In this document: positions 16,820-25,802 of the stretch, piece after piece
Layout of the letters: each line of letters begins with the position of its first letter
Position numbering within the stretch: position 1 is the stretch's first letter
Source of the DNA: Opitutus sp.
Lineage (GTDB): Bacteria; Verrucomicrobiota; Verrucomicrobiia; Opitutales; Opitutaceae
Direction of reading: 5' to 3'
Length of the DNA: 64,000 nt
NCBI GenBank assembly: GCA_013821985.1
Contig: PNJQ01000002.1
Coordinates: forward strand, 48,085-112,084
Made by a program: the position numbers and the translations under genes
The notes under the pieces: model-generated
Seen by the model: the letters and a program-made list of their open reading frames with translations, nothing else
Database searches by the model: none
Told to the model about the DNA's origin: nothing

Positions 16820-17980
16820 TTGAAGACTATTGCCTTAATTGTCGGGACCCGGCCGGAAGCAATCAAGATGGCGCCGGTTTATCGGGCGCTCGCTGCGTCC
16901 GGCACGCTCAAGCCCGTCCTGGTCTCGACCGGCCAGCATCGCGAAATGCTGCAGCAGACGCTGCGCGCATTCGAACTGCGACCGGACGTCGATCTGGATC
17001 TCATGCAGCACAACCAGACGCTGCCCGACCTGACCGCACGGGTCCTGACGGCAATGACCCGCTGGCTCGCAGAGGCGCTACCGGCCGCGGTGCTAACGCA
17101 AGGCGACACGACAACCGCCTTCGCCGCGGCGCTCGCTGCTTTTTATGCGCGCATTCCGGTCGGCCACGTCGAGGCCGGCCTGCGCACCTACGATTTCGAG
17201 GCGCCGTGGCCGGAGGAGATGAATCGCCGGCTGGCGGATCCGATTGCGCGCTGGTGCTACGCGCCGACGGAGCTCTCGCGGGAGAACCTGCTCGCGGAGC
17301 GAATTCCGGCCGCACAAATTTTCGTCACCGGCAACACCGTGGTCGATGCGCTGCTCTGGATGCGCGATCGGCAGCGGGTCGTGACGAACGACGCGGCCGC
17401 GCGCGCGGTGTCGATCGGCGTGCCAACGGAGTTTGCGCGGAAATTCTTTGCGCCCGTTCCAATCCGCTGGCTGCTCGTGACGGGACACCGGCGCGAGTCG
17501 TTTGGCCAGGGTTTTGAAAATATCTGTAGGGCGCTGGCGCAATTGGCCGACCGTTACCCGGACTTGGGAATTCTCTATCCGGTGCATCTCAATCCCAACG
17601 TGCAGGAACCCGTGCGCCGCCTGCTCGGCGACCACGCACGCATCGCGCTGATCCCGCCCCTCGGCTACGAGGACTTTGTCTGGGCGATGGATCGCGCACA
17701 TTTCATCATCAGCGATTCCGGTGGCGTCCAAGAGGAAGCGCCCAGCCTCGGGAAGCCCGTGCTGGTCATGCGATCAACGACGGAGCGGCCTGAAGGAGTG
17801 ACGGCGGGGACGAGCCGGCTGGTCGGCACCGACGAGGCGGCGATTCTCCGCGAAGCCGCGCTACTCCTCGACGATCCCGCCGCCTACGCCGAGCGCTCGC
17901 GACTGCGCAATCCCTACGGCGACGGACAGGCCTCGGCCCGCATCGCCGCCCAACTCGAAACCGCTCTTTCCCCGACCTAA
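16820..17980 (+). CDS. wecB: UDP-N-acetylglucosamine 2-epimerase (non-hydrolysing)
   Basis: 386 residues, normal length. IALIVGTRPEAIKMAPVYRAL, TQGDTTTAFAAALAAFYARIPVGHVEAGLRTY, PEEMNRRLAD, VTGHRRESFG and ISDSGGVQEEAPSLGKPVLVMRSTTERPEG are the full set of WecB motifs (catalytic Asp, Glu and His included). Reaction: UDP-GlcNAc to UDP-ManNAc. The start is TTG at 16820, as no ATG or GTG is suitably placed. It precedes wecC by one base, giving a complete route to UDP-ManNAcA. Confidence 0.95.
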   Translation: MKTIALIVGTRPEAIKMAPVYRALAASGTLKPVLVSTGQHREMLQQTLRAFELRPDVDLDLMQHNQTLPDLTARVLTAMTRWLAEALPAAVLTQGDTTTAFAAALAAFYARIPVGHVEAGLRTYDFEAPWPEEMNRRLADPIARWCYAPTELSRENLLAERIPAAQIFVTGNTVVDALLWMRDRQRVVTNDAAARAVSIGVPTEFARKFFAPVPIRWLLVTGHRRESFGQGFENICRALAQLADRYPDLGILYPVHLNPNVQEPVRRLLGDHARIALIPPLGYEDFVWAMDRAHFIISDSGGVQEEAPSLGKPVLVMRSTTERPEGVTAGTSRLVGTDEAAILREAALLLDDPAAYAERSRLRNPYGDGQASARIAAQLETALSPT

Positions 17981-17981
17981 T

Positions 17982-19220
17982 ATGAAATACGACATTTGCG
18001 TCCTCGGATTAGGATATATCGGCCTGCCTACGGCTTCGATTTTTGCCACGAAGGGCCTAAAGGTCTTCGGCGTCGATGTGCGGCCTGATGTCGTCGACAT
18101 CATCAACCAAGGCGGTCTTCATTTTCACGAGCCCGACCTCGACATCCTCGTAAAGGCGGCGGTCGGGAGCGGAAATTTGCGGGCCGGTCTTCAGCCTGTG
18201 CCTGCTGACACCTTCGTCATCGCGGTGCCGACTCCGTTCACCCACGCGCCGAGCGGTGAGAAAATTCCCGACCTGTCGTATGTGGAACGGGCGACGCGAA
18301 GCATTGCACCGCACGTCGCGACCGGCGCGCTCGTCATCCTAGAATCCACCAGCCCCGTTGGAACGACGGAGCGCGTGCGGTGGTGGCTAGGCGAAGAGCG
18401 GGTGCGACTTGGTTTGCCGTCGGTTGAGGTGTTGCTCGCTTACTGCCCTGAACGCGTGTTGCCCGGCAGCATGCTCAAGGAACTGGTCGCGAACGATCGC
18501 ATCGCGGGAGGCCTCACGCCGGAGGCCGGGAAGGCAGCGAAGGAACTTTACAGTCAGTTTTGCACCGGCGAAATTTTTCTCACGCACGCCCGCACCGCGG
18601 AGATGGCGAAGTTGACAGAAAATTCCTACCGCGACGTGAACATCGCGTTCGCGAACGAGCTGTCGCTCATCTGCGATCGGCTCGACATCGACGTGTGGGA
18701 ACTCATCAAACTCGCCAACCGGCACCCCCGCGTGAAGATCCTGCAGCCGGGTCCCGGCGTCGGCGGACACTGCATCGCCGTTGACCCGTGGTTCATCGTG
18801 CATTCGGCGCCGGATGTTTCCCCGCTGATCCGCACAGCGCGCGAGGTGAATGATTCGAAGCCGCACCACGTCGTCCAGCGCGTCCGCGTCGCCGCGGAAA
18901 AATTCAAGAATCCGGCCATCGCTTGTCTCGGTCTGGCCTTCAAGGCGGACATCGATGATTTGCGCGAGAGCCCGGCGATGGAAATCACGATGGAACTCGC
19001 GAAGCTGGGCGTCGGTCGCGTCCTTGCGGTCGAGCCTCACGTGAAACAATTGCCGGCCAACCTCGCCGCGAACGGGAACGTCGTTTTCATGAGTGCGTAT
19101 GACGCCGTGCGACAGGCTGATATCGTGGTGTTGCTGGTGAATCACCGGCAATTTTCCGTCATCGATCGCGTGCTCCTGCGCGACAAGATCGTCATCGATA
19201 CACGCGGTTTTTGGCGCTGA
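17982..19220 (+). CDS. wecC: UDP-N-acetyl-D-mannosamine dehydrogenase
   Basis: 412 residues. Rossmann GLGYIGLPTA near residue 9, CPERVLPG, AEMAKLTENSYRDVNIAFANEL and GPGVGGHCIAVDPWF with catalytic Cys264 are diagnostic of UDP-sugar 6-dehydrogenases. The LGLAFKADIDDLRESPAMEI stretch is the C-terminal UDP-binding domain. The WecC subgroup is chosen because of the adjoining wecB. Reaction: UDP-ManNAc to UDP-ManNAcA with two NAD+. It supplies an acidic sugar that would suit the neighbouring uronate-type lyase. Confidence 0.93.
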   Translation: MKYDICVLGLGYIGLPTASIFATKGLKVFGVDVRPDVVDIINQGGLHFHEPDLDILVKAAVGSGNLRAGLQPVPADTFVIAVPTPFTHAPSGEKIPDLSYVERATRSIAPHVATGALVILESTSPVGTTERVRWWLGEERVRLGLPSVEVLLAYCPERVLPGSMLKELVANDRIAGGLTPEAGKAAKELYSQFCTGEIFLTHARTAEMAKLTENSYRDVNIAFANELSLICDRLDIDVWELIKLANRHPRVKILQPGPGVGGHCIAVDPWFIVHSAPDVSPLIRTAREVNDSKPHHVVQRVRVAAEKFKNPAIACLGLAFKADIDDLRESPAMEITMELAKLGVGRVLAVEPHVKQLPANLAANGNVVFMSAYDAVRQADIVVLLVNHRQFSVIDRVLLRDKIVIDTRGFWR

Positions 19221-19226
19221 GCCGCG

Positions 19227-21110
19227 ATGCGTTCTCCGGCCAGCTATCTCGCGCTCGTCCGTCATCTCGGAATTGGGTGGGCGCTGTTTCGATTCAGCTA
19301 CGCGATGCGCCGCAGGCTGGGCGGATTGCGGCGATTAACGCCGCTGCGGACTTGGAGCGAGCTGCCGTCGCCCACGTGGCGGTCGGGTCCCCCGGAGGCG
19401 ACGCGTCCCGCTGACGTCGGGAATTCGACTGCACAAGCTGATGAGATTTTGCGCGGACGCTTTCGGTTGTTTTCTCACCGCGCGGTGGACGCCGGATTTC
19501 CTCCCGACTGGAACCGCAACCAATTGAGCGGAGAAACTGCTCCAGCGGACCGACACTGGAGCGAACTCGGCGATTTCGCCTTTGGAGATATTAAGGGCGT
19601 GTGGGAGCTCAGCCGGTTTTCGTGGGCATTCGCTCTGGTGCGCGCCCATCGGTGGACCGGCGAAGAGCGCTATGCCGACGCTTTCTGGAAATTATTCGCC
19701 GACTGGTGCGAGCGAAACCCGCCGAATCGAGGGCCGAACTGGATGTGCGGACAGGAAGCGACATTCCGATTGATGGCGGTGCTGTTTGCCGCCGAAAATC
19801 TTTCGGTGCCCATAGAGCGGAGCGAGGCGCTGGCGCGATTCGTTGTGGCTTCGGGGCGACGCATTGCCGCCAACATCGACTACGCGCTCAGCCAAAAAAA
19901 CAATCACGGCGTCAGCGAGTGCGTTGGTTTGATTTCGGCGGCACTGGCGATTCCCACTCATCCGGAAAGCGCAACGTGGCTACGGAAGGGGATGCGAGAA
20001 TTGGAAAAACAGCTGGCAGAACTTGTCTACGCGGATGGAGGGTTCTCGCAGCACTCGCTCATCTATCATCGCGTGCTGCTGCACGACTTGGTGTGGGCAA
20101 AAAATCGGCTCGTAGGTGCGGGCAGTTCGGTTCCCGAGTGGCTGGACGCAGCCGGTCGAAGAGCGACGGAGTTCCTGCTGCCACTGATCGAGGCGAGCAC
20201 AGGGCACGCGCCGCTTTATGGTCCGAACGACGGCGCGAATGTGCTGCTGCTGACTGACGCCGAGTTTCTGGATTTGCGACCCGCCGCGCAGCTTGCGAGC
20301 GCGGCCTTTCGCAAGACGCTGCCGTTTGGTGCGGGACCATGGGACGAAGCCGTGGCGTGGTTGGTGATGGGGTGGGAGAAACTGCCGCGTCGCGCGTTCG
20401 AAATTCCGCCGCGCTGGCACGCCCCAGAAGCTGGCTGCGCGCAATTGCGGAATGAGATTGGGCGGATATTTCTGCGTTGCCCAACACGCTTTCGCCACCG
20501 GCCCTCGCAGGCGGATATGTTGCACGTGGATGTTTGGGCGCACGGTCAGCGAATGGCACTCGACGGCGGCTCGTTCTCCTACAATTCGCGCGAGCGATTC
20601 ACGGCGCTCGGGTCCAGCGCGCAGCACAACGTCCTCATCATCGATGGCCGCGAGCCGATGGAAAAATTCAGTCGTTTCCTTTATCTGCCGTGGCCTCGCG
20701 GCGAAGTGCGTGAAGAGGAGTCTGGATTCTCCGCCAGTCATGACGGCTACAATCAACTGGGCGTAGAATGGACTCGGCGAGTCGTCAGCGAACCACGCCG
20801 CTTCGTGGTGGAGGATCACATCATCGGCGCGAAGGCTCGAGGTGTGCAATGGCATTGGCGCTTGGCCGAACGTCCATGGTGTCTCGATGAAGAGGGCCGG
20901 CAGGTGTCTTTCTCATCCGGCGAAAAGTCCTTCCGCATCGCGTGGCAGGCCGATGTGACCGTGACGGCCCGGTTAGTCCGCGCTGATGCAGCCACCGCGC
21001 ATGGCTGGTGGTCGCCGCACTATGGCGAGGTTGAGCCGGCTTGCTCCCTGTTGTTTGAAGCGGAAGGAGCGGGGCTCGTGAATCTCACCACCACGTTCTC
21101 CGCGGTCTGA
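19227..21110 (+). CDS. Heparinase II/III family polysaccharide lyase
   Basis: 627 residues. The N-terminal alpha/alpha toroid contains WMCGQEATFRLMA, SQKNNHGVSECVGL (Asn and His of the active site) and YADGGFSQHSLIYHR (Tyr and His). The C-terminal beta-sandwich begins near residue 430 with DMLHVDVWAHGQRMALDGGSFSYNSRE and SSAQHNVLIIDGREPM. No clear signal peptide is seen, which is common for the lyases of exosortase-type EPS loci. Role: cleaving or trimming the acidic polymer made by this locus, probably the ManNAcA-containing chain. It follows wecC by 6 bases. Confidence 0.85.
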   Translation: MRSPASYLALVRHLGIGWALFRFSYAMRRRLGGLRRLTPLRTWSELPSPTWRSGPPEATRPADVGNSTAQADEILRGRFRLFSHRAVDAGFPPDWNRNQLSGETAPADRHWSELGDFAFGDIKGVWELSRFSWAFALVRAHRWTGEERYADAFWKLFADWCERNPPNRGPNWMCGQEATFRLMAVLFAAENLSVPIERSEALARFVVASGRRIAANIDYALSQKNNHGVSECVGLISAALAIPTHPESATWLRKGMRELEKQLAELVYADGGFSQHSLIYHRVLLHDLVWAKNRLVGAGSSVPEWLDAAGRRATEFLLPLIEASTGHAPLYGPNDGANVLLLTDAEFLDLRPAAQLASAAFRKTLPFGAGPWDEAVAWLVMGWEKLPRRAFEIPPRWHAPEAGCAQLRNEIGRIFLRCPTRFRHRPSQADMLHVDVWAHGQRMALDGGSFSYNSRERFTALGSSAQHNVLIIDGREPMEKFSRFLYLPWPRGEVREEESGFSASHDGYNQLGVEWTRRVVSEPRRFVVEDHIIGAKARGVQWHWRLAERPWCLDEEGRQVSFSSGEKSFRIAWQADVTVTARLVRADAATAHGWWSPHYGEVEPACSLLFEAEGAGLVNLTTTFSAV

Positions 21111-21111
21111 C

Positions 21112-22341
21112 ATGCGGGTCCTCTATTTCCACCAGCATTTCACGACGCCCGACGGATCGGGCGGGACTCGGTCCTACGAATTCGCGCGAGCGTTGGTCGA
21201 ACGCGGGCATTCGGTCACAATGGTTTGCGGGCGGAGCGAGCGTAGCGCGCTCGATCTCTCTTGGGACGCGAAGCGCAAATGGAGCCGGGGAGTGATCGAC
21301 GGGATTGACGTGATTGCGCTGCCGCTCAACTACTCGAATCGCGACAGCTTGCTCCGCCGAGCATGGCTGTTTCTGCACTTCGCGTGGAGAGGCGTGGTTC
21401 TTGCGCTACCGGAAAATTACGACCTCTTGTTTGCGTCCTCGACACCGCTCACTGCGGCGATCCCCGGCATTGCGATGAAATTGTGCTGTCGGGGGAAGCC
21501 TTTCGTTTTCGAAGTGCGCGATTTGTGGCCTGAGCTGCCGCGGGCGCTTGGAATGAAAAACCCAATCGCGCTGGGCGGAATGAGCGCGCTCGAATGGATG
21601 GCCTATCGTTGCGCTGACGCGTGCATTGGACTTTCGCCCGGCATCGTCGACGGAATCAAGAGACGTGCGCTGAAAGGACGCGTTGTGGAAATGATTCCGA
21701 ATGGGTGTGACCTCGATCTGTTCACGCCGGCGCAACGTGAAAAATTGAAGCTGCCCGGAATCGAAGCGGGTGACTTCGTCGCCGGTTTCACCGGCGCACA
21801 TGGCATCGCCAACGGCTTGGATGCCGTGCTCGATGCGGCCGCGGAATTGAAGCGCCGCGGCCGATGCGACATCAAGCTCGTCTTGATTGGGGATGGGAAG
21901 TGCAAGGATGGGCTGGTCGCGCGCGCGAAGGCTGAGGGCTTGGACAACTGTCTGTTTTTCCCTCCGGTGAAGAAGACCGACCTATCGCGGATCACCGCCA
22001 GTTTTGATTGTGGGATGCAAATCCTGGCTGACGTGCCTGCGTTCTACTATGGAACATCGCCGAACAAATTTTTCGATTACATTTCCGCCGGTCTTCCGAT
22101 CCTGATCAACTATCCGGGCTGGCTGGCGGAATTGGTCCGCGCCAACGACTGCGGCGAGTCGGTCCCGCCGCGCAACCCAGTCGCGTTTGCCGACGCGCTC
22201 TGCCGTCTTGCCGACAAGCGGAGCCAACTTACGGTCCAAGGCAGTCGTGCCCGCCAGTTGGCGGAGCGGGAATTCGCGCGGGCGAACTTGGCCCGGCAAT
22301 TCGTGGAAAGAATTGAACGCACGTCGCGCGGCTGCCATTAA
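21112..22341 (+). CDS. Glycosyltransferase family 4, WbuB-like
   Basis: 409 residues. VLYFHQHFTTPDGSGGTRSYEFARALVERGHSVTMVCG, DVIALPLNYSNRDSLLRRAW and PFVFEVRDLWPELPRALG are typical of WbuB/WbdN-type GT4 enzymes that add an N-acetylated amino-deoxy sugar. The donor domain has VAGFTGAHGIANGLDAVLDAA and GTSPNKFFDYISAGLPILINYPGWLAELV. It starts one base after the lyase stop. Together with the phosphoglycosyltransferase that follows, it likely adds the second sugar of the repeat unit. Confidence 0.87.
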   Translation: MRVLYFHQHFTTPDGSGGTRSYEFARALVERGHSVTMVCGRSERSALDLSWDAKRKWSRGVIDGIDVIALPLNYSNRDSLLRRAWLFLHFAWRGVVLALPENYDLLFASSTPLTAAIPGIAMKLCCRGKPFVFEVRDLWPELPRALGMKNPIALGGMSALEWMAYRCADACIGLSPGIVDGIKRRALKGRVVEMIPNGCDLDLFTPAQREKLKLPGIEAGDFVAGFTGAHGIANGLDAVLDAAAELKRRGRCDIKLVLIGDGKCKDGLVARAKAEGLDNCLFFPPVKKTDLSRITASFDCGMQILADVPAFYYGTSPNKFFDYISAGLPILINYPGWLAELVRANDCGESVPPRNPVAFADALCRLADKRSQLTVQGSRARQLAEREFARANLARQFVERIERTSRGCH

Positions 22342-22352
22342 GCGATTCTCGA

Positions 22353-23015
22353 ATGGAACCCCACCCTGCGGAAATCAGAGAAGCCCCCATCTTGCCAGCC
22401 TGGCAGCGAGCGTGCGATGTTCTGATCGCGGGTGTTCTCGCGTTGGTTTTGCTACCGCTGTTCGCCGCAGTCGCGTTAAGTATCCTGCTGACGATGGGCC
22501 GTCCCATTCTCTTCCGCCAGAAACGCCCCGGACTGTTGGAGCGCCCGTTCACGATGGTCAAATTTCGCACGATGACTACGGCGCCTTACTCCTCGAGCGA
22601 TGCATCGCCCGATGCGCGGCGGATAACACGTCTCGGCGCTTTTTTGCGCAAGACCAGTCTCGATGAATTGCCGGAACTTTTCTCCGTGCTTGCGGGCTCG
22701 ATGAGTTTGGTGGGGCCGCGTCCGCTCCTGTTGGAATACCTGCCTTATTACTCACCGACAGAACGTCGGCGCGCACTCGTGCGTCCCGGACTGACCGGAC
22801 TGGCGCAGACTTCGGGCCGAAATTGCCTCGGGTGGGACCAGCGTCTGGCCAAGGACGTCGAATTCGTGGAACAGCTTTCGCCCGCTCTTTACTGGAGCAT
22901 CCTGTTGCGCACGCCGCTTCAGGTGCTGGGCGGAGAGGGTGTGGCGGTGGACGCCTACAGCGTAAGCCTTCCGCTGCATCTCGAACGCCAAGGCTGGAGG
23001 ACTGCCTCCAAATGA
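22353..23015 (+). CDS. Initiating phosphoglycosyltransferase (bacterial sugar transferase, PglC/WcaJ C-terminal type) 1
   Basis: 220 residues. One N-terminal membrane helix ([28 protein letters not shown]) is followed by [55 protein letters not shown] (Asp-Glu catalytic dyad) and [14 protein letters not shown], all hallmarks of monotopic phosphoglycosyltransferases. It moves a sugar-1-phosphate onto undecaprenyl phosphate. A second enzyme of this type lies at 28590. Its TGA overlaps the ATG of the methyltransferase at 23012. Confidence 0.92.
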   Translation: MEPHPAEIREAPILPAWQRACDVLIAGVLALVLLPLFAAVALSILLTMGRPILFRQKRPGLLERPFTMVKFRTMTTAPYSSSDASPDARRITRLGAFLRKTSLDELPELFSVLAGSMSLVGPRPLLLEYLPYYSPTERRRALVRPGLTGLAQTSGRNCLGWDQRLAKDVEFVEQLSPALYWSILLRTPLQVLGGEGVAVDAYSVSLPLHLERQGWRTASK

Positions 23016-23737
23016 ACGACCGCGATTCCTTCTGGCACGCTTACTTCAGCGGCTTGCACGGGCGGCACGATCTCGAGTCCGCAAAACGCGTCGGCATGTC
23101 GAATGATCGCGTAACGGCGCAGGAGTATGCGCTGGTCATCGAGTCCTGCGGGGTTCTCGCGGAGAAGCGCGCGCTGGACGTGGGCTGCGGACTGGGGCCC
23201 TTGGCGCGCGGATTGCATGCGTTGGGTGCGCACGTGCATGGGATCGACTACGTCGACACTACGATTGAAGCGCTGCGACAGTCCGATCCCACCATCGAAT
23301 GGTCGCAGGAGGACATTTCGCAACCGACGGCCGTGCTCTTAAACCGGCGCTACGATATCGTTTGCGCGTGCGAGGTGCTGCAGCATGTCGACCCGAACGA
23401 GACACTGCGGATGCTGTGGGGACTGCTCGCTCCGGGAGGCCGGTTGGTGGGTTTCGTTCCAAATGCAGCCTGTCCCATCGTCCAGCGTGTCGAAAAACAT
23501 TATTCCGGGACCTACCGGGGGATCTCGTCGCCGACGCTGGCGAATCTCGCGATGCAGTTACCGGACGTAGCGGTGGCTGTTATCCGTGGGGCGAGTTTCC
23601 AGCCCGAACAAACGGTTGTTCCTTACGCCGCTTCATCCTGGCAGAGGCTTGAAGCCGCCGAGTGGTCTGCCCCGCCGAATCGTCTGCAATTCGTCTTGGT
23701 GCGGCAGGCGATCGCGCCCGCTGTGCCTTCGTTGTGA
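23012..23737 (+). CDS. Class I SAM-dependent methyltransferase
   Basis: 241 residues from the ATG at 23012, overlapping the upstream stop by ATGA; a longer open frame from 22823 is rejected. ALDVGCGLGPLARGLHALGAHVHGIDYVDTTIEAL is the SAM-binding motif I with the acidic residue of strand 2. YDIVCACEVLQHVDPNETLRMLWGLLAPGGRLVGFVPN covers motifs II and III. It resembles UbiG/Methyltransf_11-type enzymes. It probably methylates a sugar or nucleotide-sugar of this locus; the target is unknown. It overlaps the next gene by GTGA at 23734. Confidence 0.82.
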   Translation: MNDRDSFWHAYFSGLHGRHDLESAKRVGMSNDRVTAQEYALVIESCGVLAEKRALDVGCGLGPLARGLHALGAHVHGIDYVDTTIEALRQSDPTIEWSQEDISQPTAVLLNRRYDIVCACEVLQHVDPNETLRMLWGLLAPGGRLVGFVPNAACPIVQRVEKHYSGTYRGISSPTLANLAMQLPDVAVAVIRGASFQPEQTVVPYAASSWQRLEAAEWSAPPNRLQFVLVRQAIAPAVPSL

Positions 23738-24834
23738 TCACGACGTGCTCAACTGAGGTGGAGCGATCCAGTTCCGGCGTGATTCGCGTGCTGCGTACGA
23801 CGGAGGGCAGGATCTGGCACGCGTTGCTGAGAAGCATCGAGAATTTCGATTTTTATCACACCGCAGACTACCACGCGCTGGAGGAGCGTCGCGAGGGAGG
23901 ACAGGCCGAATTAGTGATCTACGGCGAAGGCAGCCGACTCATTGCGGTGCCGCTCATGCTGCGTGAAATACCGCGGGCTTTGCAGGGGGCGGGCGAGGGG
24001 ACGCTCTACGATGCCCGATCGGTCTACGGGTATATCGGATTGCTGTCGTCCCGTCAAACGGACGGCGAGATGGTTGAGCGATTTGGGGCCGCCTTTTATC
24101 GTTATCTTTCTGCGCGGAATGTGGTCTCGGTCTTCGGACGCATGCACCCCTTGCTCGATTCGTTGAATCGGGGACCTGGCATCGGAATCGTGGAGCCCGT
24201 CGGCAACACCGTGGCCGTGCCCTTGCATGAAGGGCTTGAAGCCTATGAACGAAGACTCAGCAAAAGCCACCGATACGAGATCCGAAGGCTGCGCGAGTTG
24301 GGCTGTGGGATTCGGCATGACCGTGAGCTGGCCTACCTCGGCGAATTCACCCGGATGTATACCGAAACGATGAAACGACTCGGAGCGAAGCCTCACTACT
24401 TCTACACCGAGGACGAATTGCGGGAGATGTTTTCCTCAAAGCAATTCGGGGCCCAGTTGCATGTCGCCATTCAGGACGGCGTGGCCTGCGCGATGGCGAT
24501 CATTGTGCGCTGCGGCGAGCTGCTGCAATATCACCTGTCGTGCTCCCGCGACGGCGTCGCGCGTTATCCCGCGACGAAGCTCCTCCTCGATTCGGTGTGT
24601 CGCGATGCGATTTCAGCGGGCGTGAAATGGTTCCACCTCGGCGGCGGTGTCGGCGGCCGGCAGGACTCGTTGTTCGCCTTCAAACTCGGTTTCGGCGGCG
24701 TGGTTTTCCCGTTCAAGACTTGGCGGTATATCGTCCGCGCGCGGGACTACGAGCGACTTTCGCTAGCTTCGCGCGCAGACAACAGCGCGGAAGCGGGTGA
24801 GTTTTTCCCCCACTATCGCCACGAATCGCCATGA
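23734..24834 (+). CDS. FemAB/GNAT-fold acyl- or aminoacyl-transferase
   Basis: 366 residues from the GTG at 23734, which overlaps the methyltransferase stop. The N-terminal half (FYHTADYHALEERREGGQAELVIYGEGSRLIAVPLMLREIP) and C-terminal half (AYERRLSKSHRYEIRRLRELGCGI, LHVAIQDGVACAMAIIVRCGELLQYHLSCSR, KWFHLGGGVGGRQDSLFAFKLGFGG) match the double-GNAT FemAB/GNAT_6 fold. Such proteins are frequent in exosortase-linked EPS loci. It may add an acyl or aminoacyl group to a sugar or peptide. The ATP-grasp gene begins in its stop (ATGA at 24831). Confidence 0.75.
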   Translation: MITTCSTEVERSSSGVIRVLRTTEGRIWHALLRSIENFDFYHTADYHALEERREGGQAELVIYGEGSRLIAVPLMLREIPRALQGAGEGTLYDARSVYGYIGLLSSRQTDGEMVERFGAAFYRYLSARNVVSVFGRMHPLLDSLNRGPGIGIVEPVGNTVAVPLHEGLEAYERRLSKSHRYEIRRLRELGCGIRHDRELAYLGEFTRMYTETMKRLGAKPHYFYTEDELREMFSSKQFGAQLHVAIQDGVACAMAIIVRCGELLQYHLSCSRDGVARYPATKLLLDSVCRDAISAGVKWFHLGGGVGGRQDSLFAFKLGFGGVVFPFKTWRYIVRARDYERLSLASRADNSAEAGEFFPHYRHESP

Positions 24835-25802
24835 AATTAACCGTTCTCATCAGTTCCTGTGGTCGGCGGGTGGAGTTGTTGGAGGCGTTCCGCTCGGACG
24901 CCCGGGCACTCGGGATCGATGTGCGTGTTCTCGGCAGCGATGTCGATATTGAGACGAGCGCTGCGGCCCGCCGCGCCGACAAGGCCTTCTTTGTCCCGAA
25001 GATTAACGCTCCGGAATTCTTGCCGCAGCTCCTTGCGCTTTGCCAGTCGGAACGCATTGACTTGATCATTCCGACCATCGATCCCGGCATCATGGCGTTT
25101 TCCGAGTCACGTGATCGCTTCGCGGCCGTCGGCACGAATGTGGTCGTGTCGGAACACGCCGTCGCCCGCATTGCCAACAACAAGTTGCGGACCTACGAAT
25201 TCCTGACAAACGCCGGGCTGCCAACCCCGCGGACACTTACGATCGAAGATGCCCGGTCGGACTCAACGCGCTGCAGCTTCCCGCTGATCGCCAAGCCGAT
25301 TTCAGGAAGCGGTTCGGTGGGCATCAGGCAAATCCAGCACGCGGTTGAACTCTACGATCCCGCTCTCGATCAGGGTTATCTGGTGCAGGAGTTTATCAAG
25401 GGCACCGAGTTCACGGTGAACCTCTATTTTGATCTCGCCCAAGGTAGACTCCGCTGCGCAATACCGCATAAGCGAATCGAAGTGCGCGCGGGGGAAGTCG
25501 CGAAAGGTGTGACGATGCGGCATCCCAAGCTTGAGCAATTGGCCGATGAGCTCGGAGCTAAGCTCGCTGGAGCTCGAGGCTGCATTTGCTTTCAGGCCAT
25601 CGAAGATGCCGCGGGAGCTGTGCACATCATCGAGATCAACGCTAGATTTGGCGGAGGGTTTCCATTGGCGCATCGCGCTGGCGCCCGGTTCACCGCGTGG
25701 TTGATGGAGGAAACATTGGGGCTACCTTCGACGATCGGAAACGATTGGCGTGAGAATGTGCTGATGACCCGTTACGATGCCGCAGTCTTCCTCAATGATT
25801 GA
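24831..25802 (+). CDS. ATP-grasp ligase (carbamoyl-phosphate-synthase/PylC-like)
   Basis: 323 residues. The N-terminal pre-ATP-grasp Rossmann domain reads LTVLISSCGRRVELLEAFRSDA. NKLRTYEFLTNAGLPTPRTL, FPLIAKPISGSGSVGIRQI (ATP-binding lysine and Gly-rich loop), YLVQEFIKGTEFTVNLYFD and VHIIEINARFGGGFPLAHRAG (Mg-binding Glu and Asn) complete the ATP-grasp fold. The family joins a carboxylate to an amine through an acyl-phosphate. It overlaps the HAD gene by 8 bases, so they act together. Candidate substrate: the carboxylate of a uronic acid such as ManNAcA, as inference. Confidence 0.82.
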   Translation: MKLTVLISSCGRRVELLEAFRSDARALGIDVRVLGSDVDIETSAAARRADKAFFVPKINAPEFLPQLLALCQSERIDLIIPTIDPGIMAFSESRDRFAAVGTNVVVSEHAVARIANNKLRTYEFLTNAGLPTPRTLTIEDARSDSTRCSFPLIAKPISGSGSVGIRQIQHAVELYDPALDQGYLVQEFIKGTEFTVNLYFDLAQGRLRCAIPHKRIEVRAGEVAKGVTMRHPKLEQLADELGAKLAGARGCICFQAIEDAAGAVHIIEINARFGGGFPLAHRAGARFTAWLMEETLGLPSTIGNDWRENVLMTRYDAAVFLND

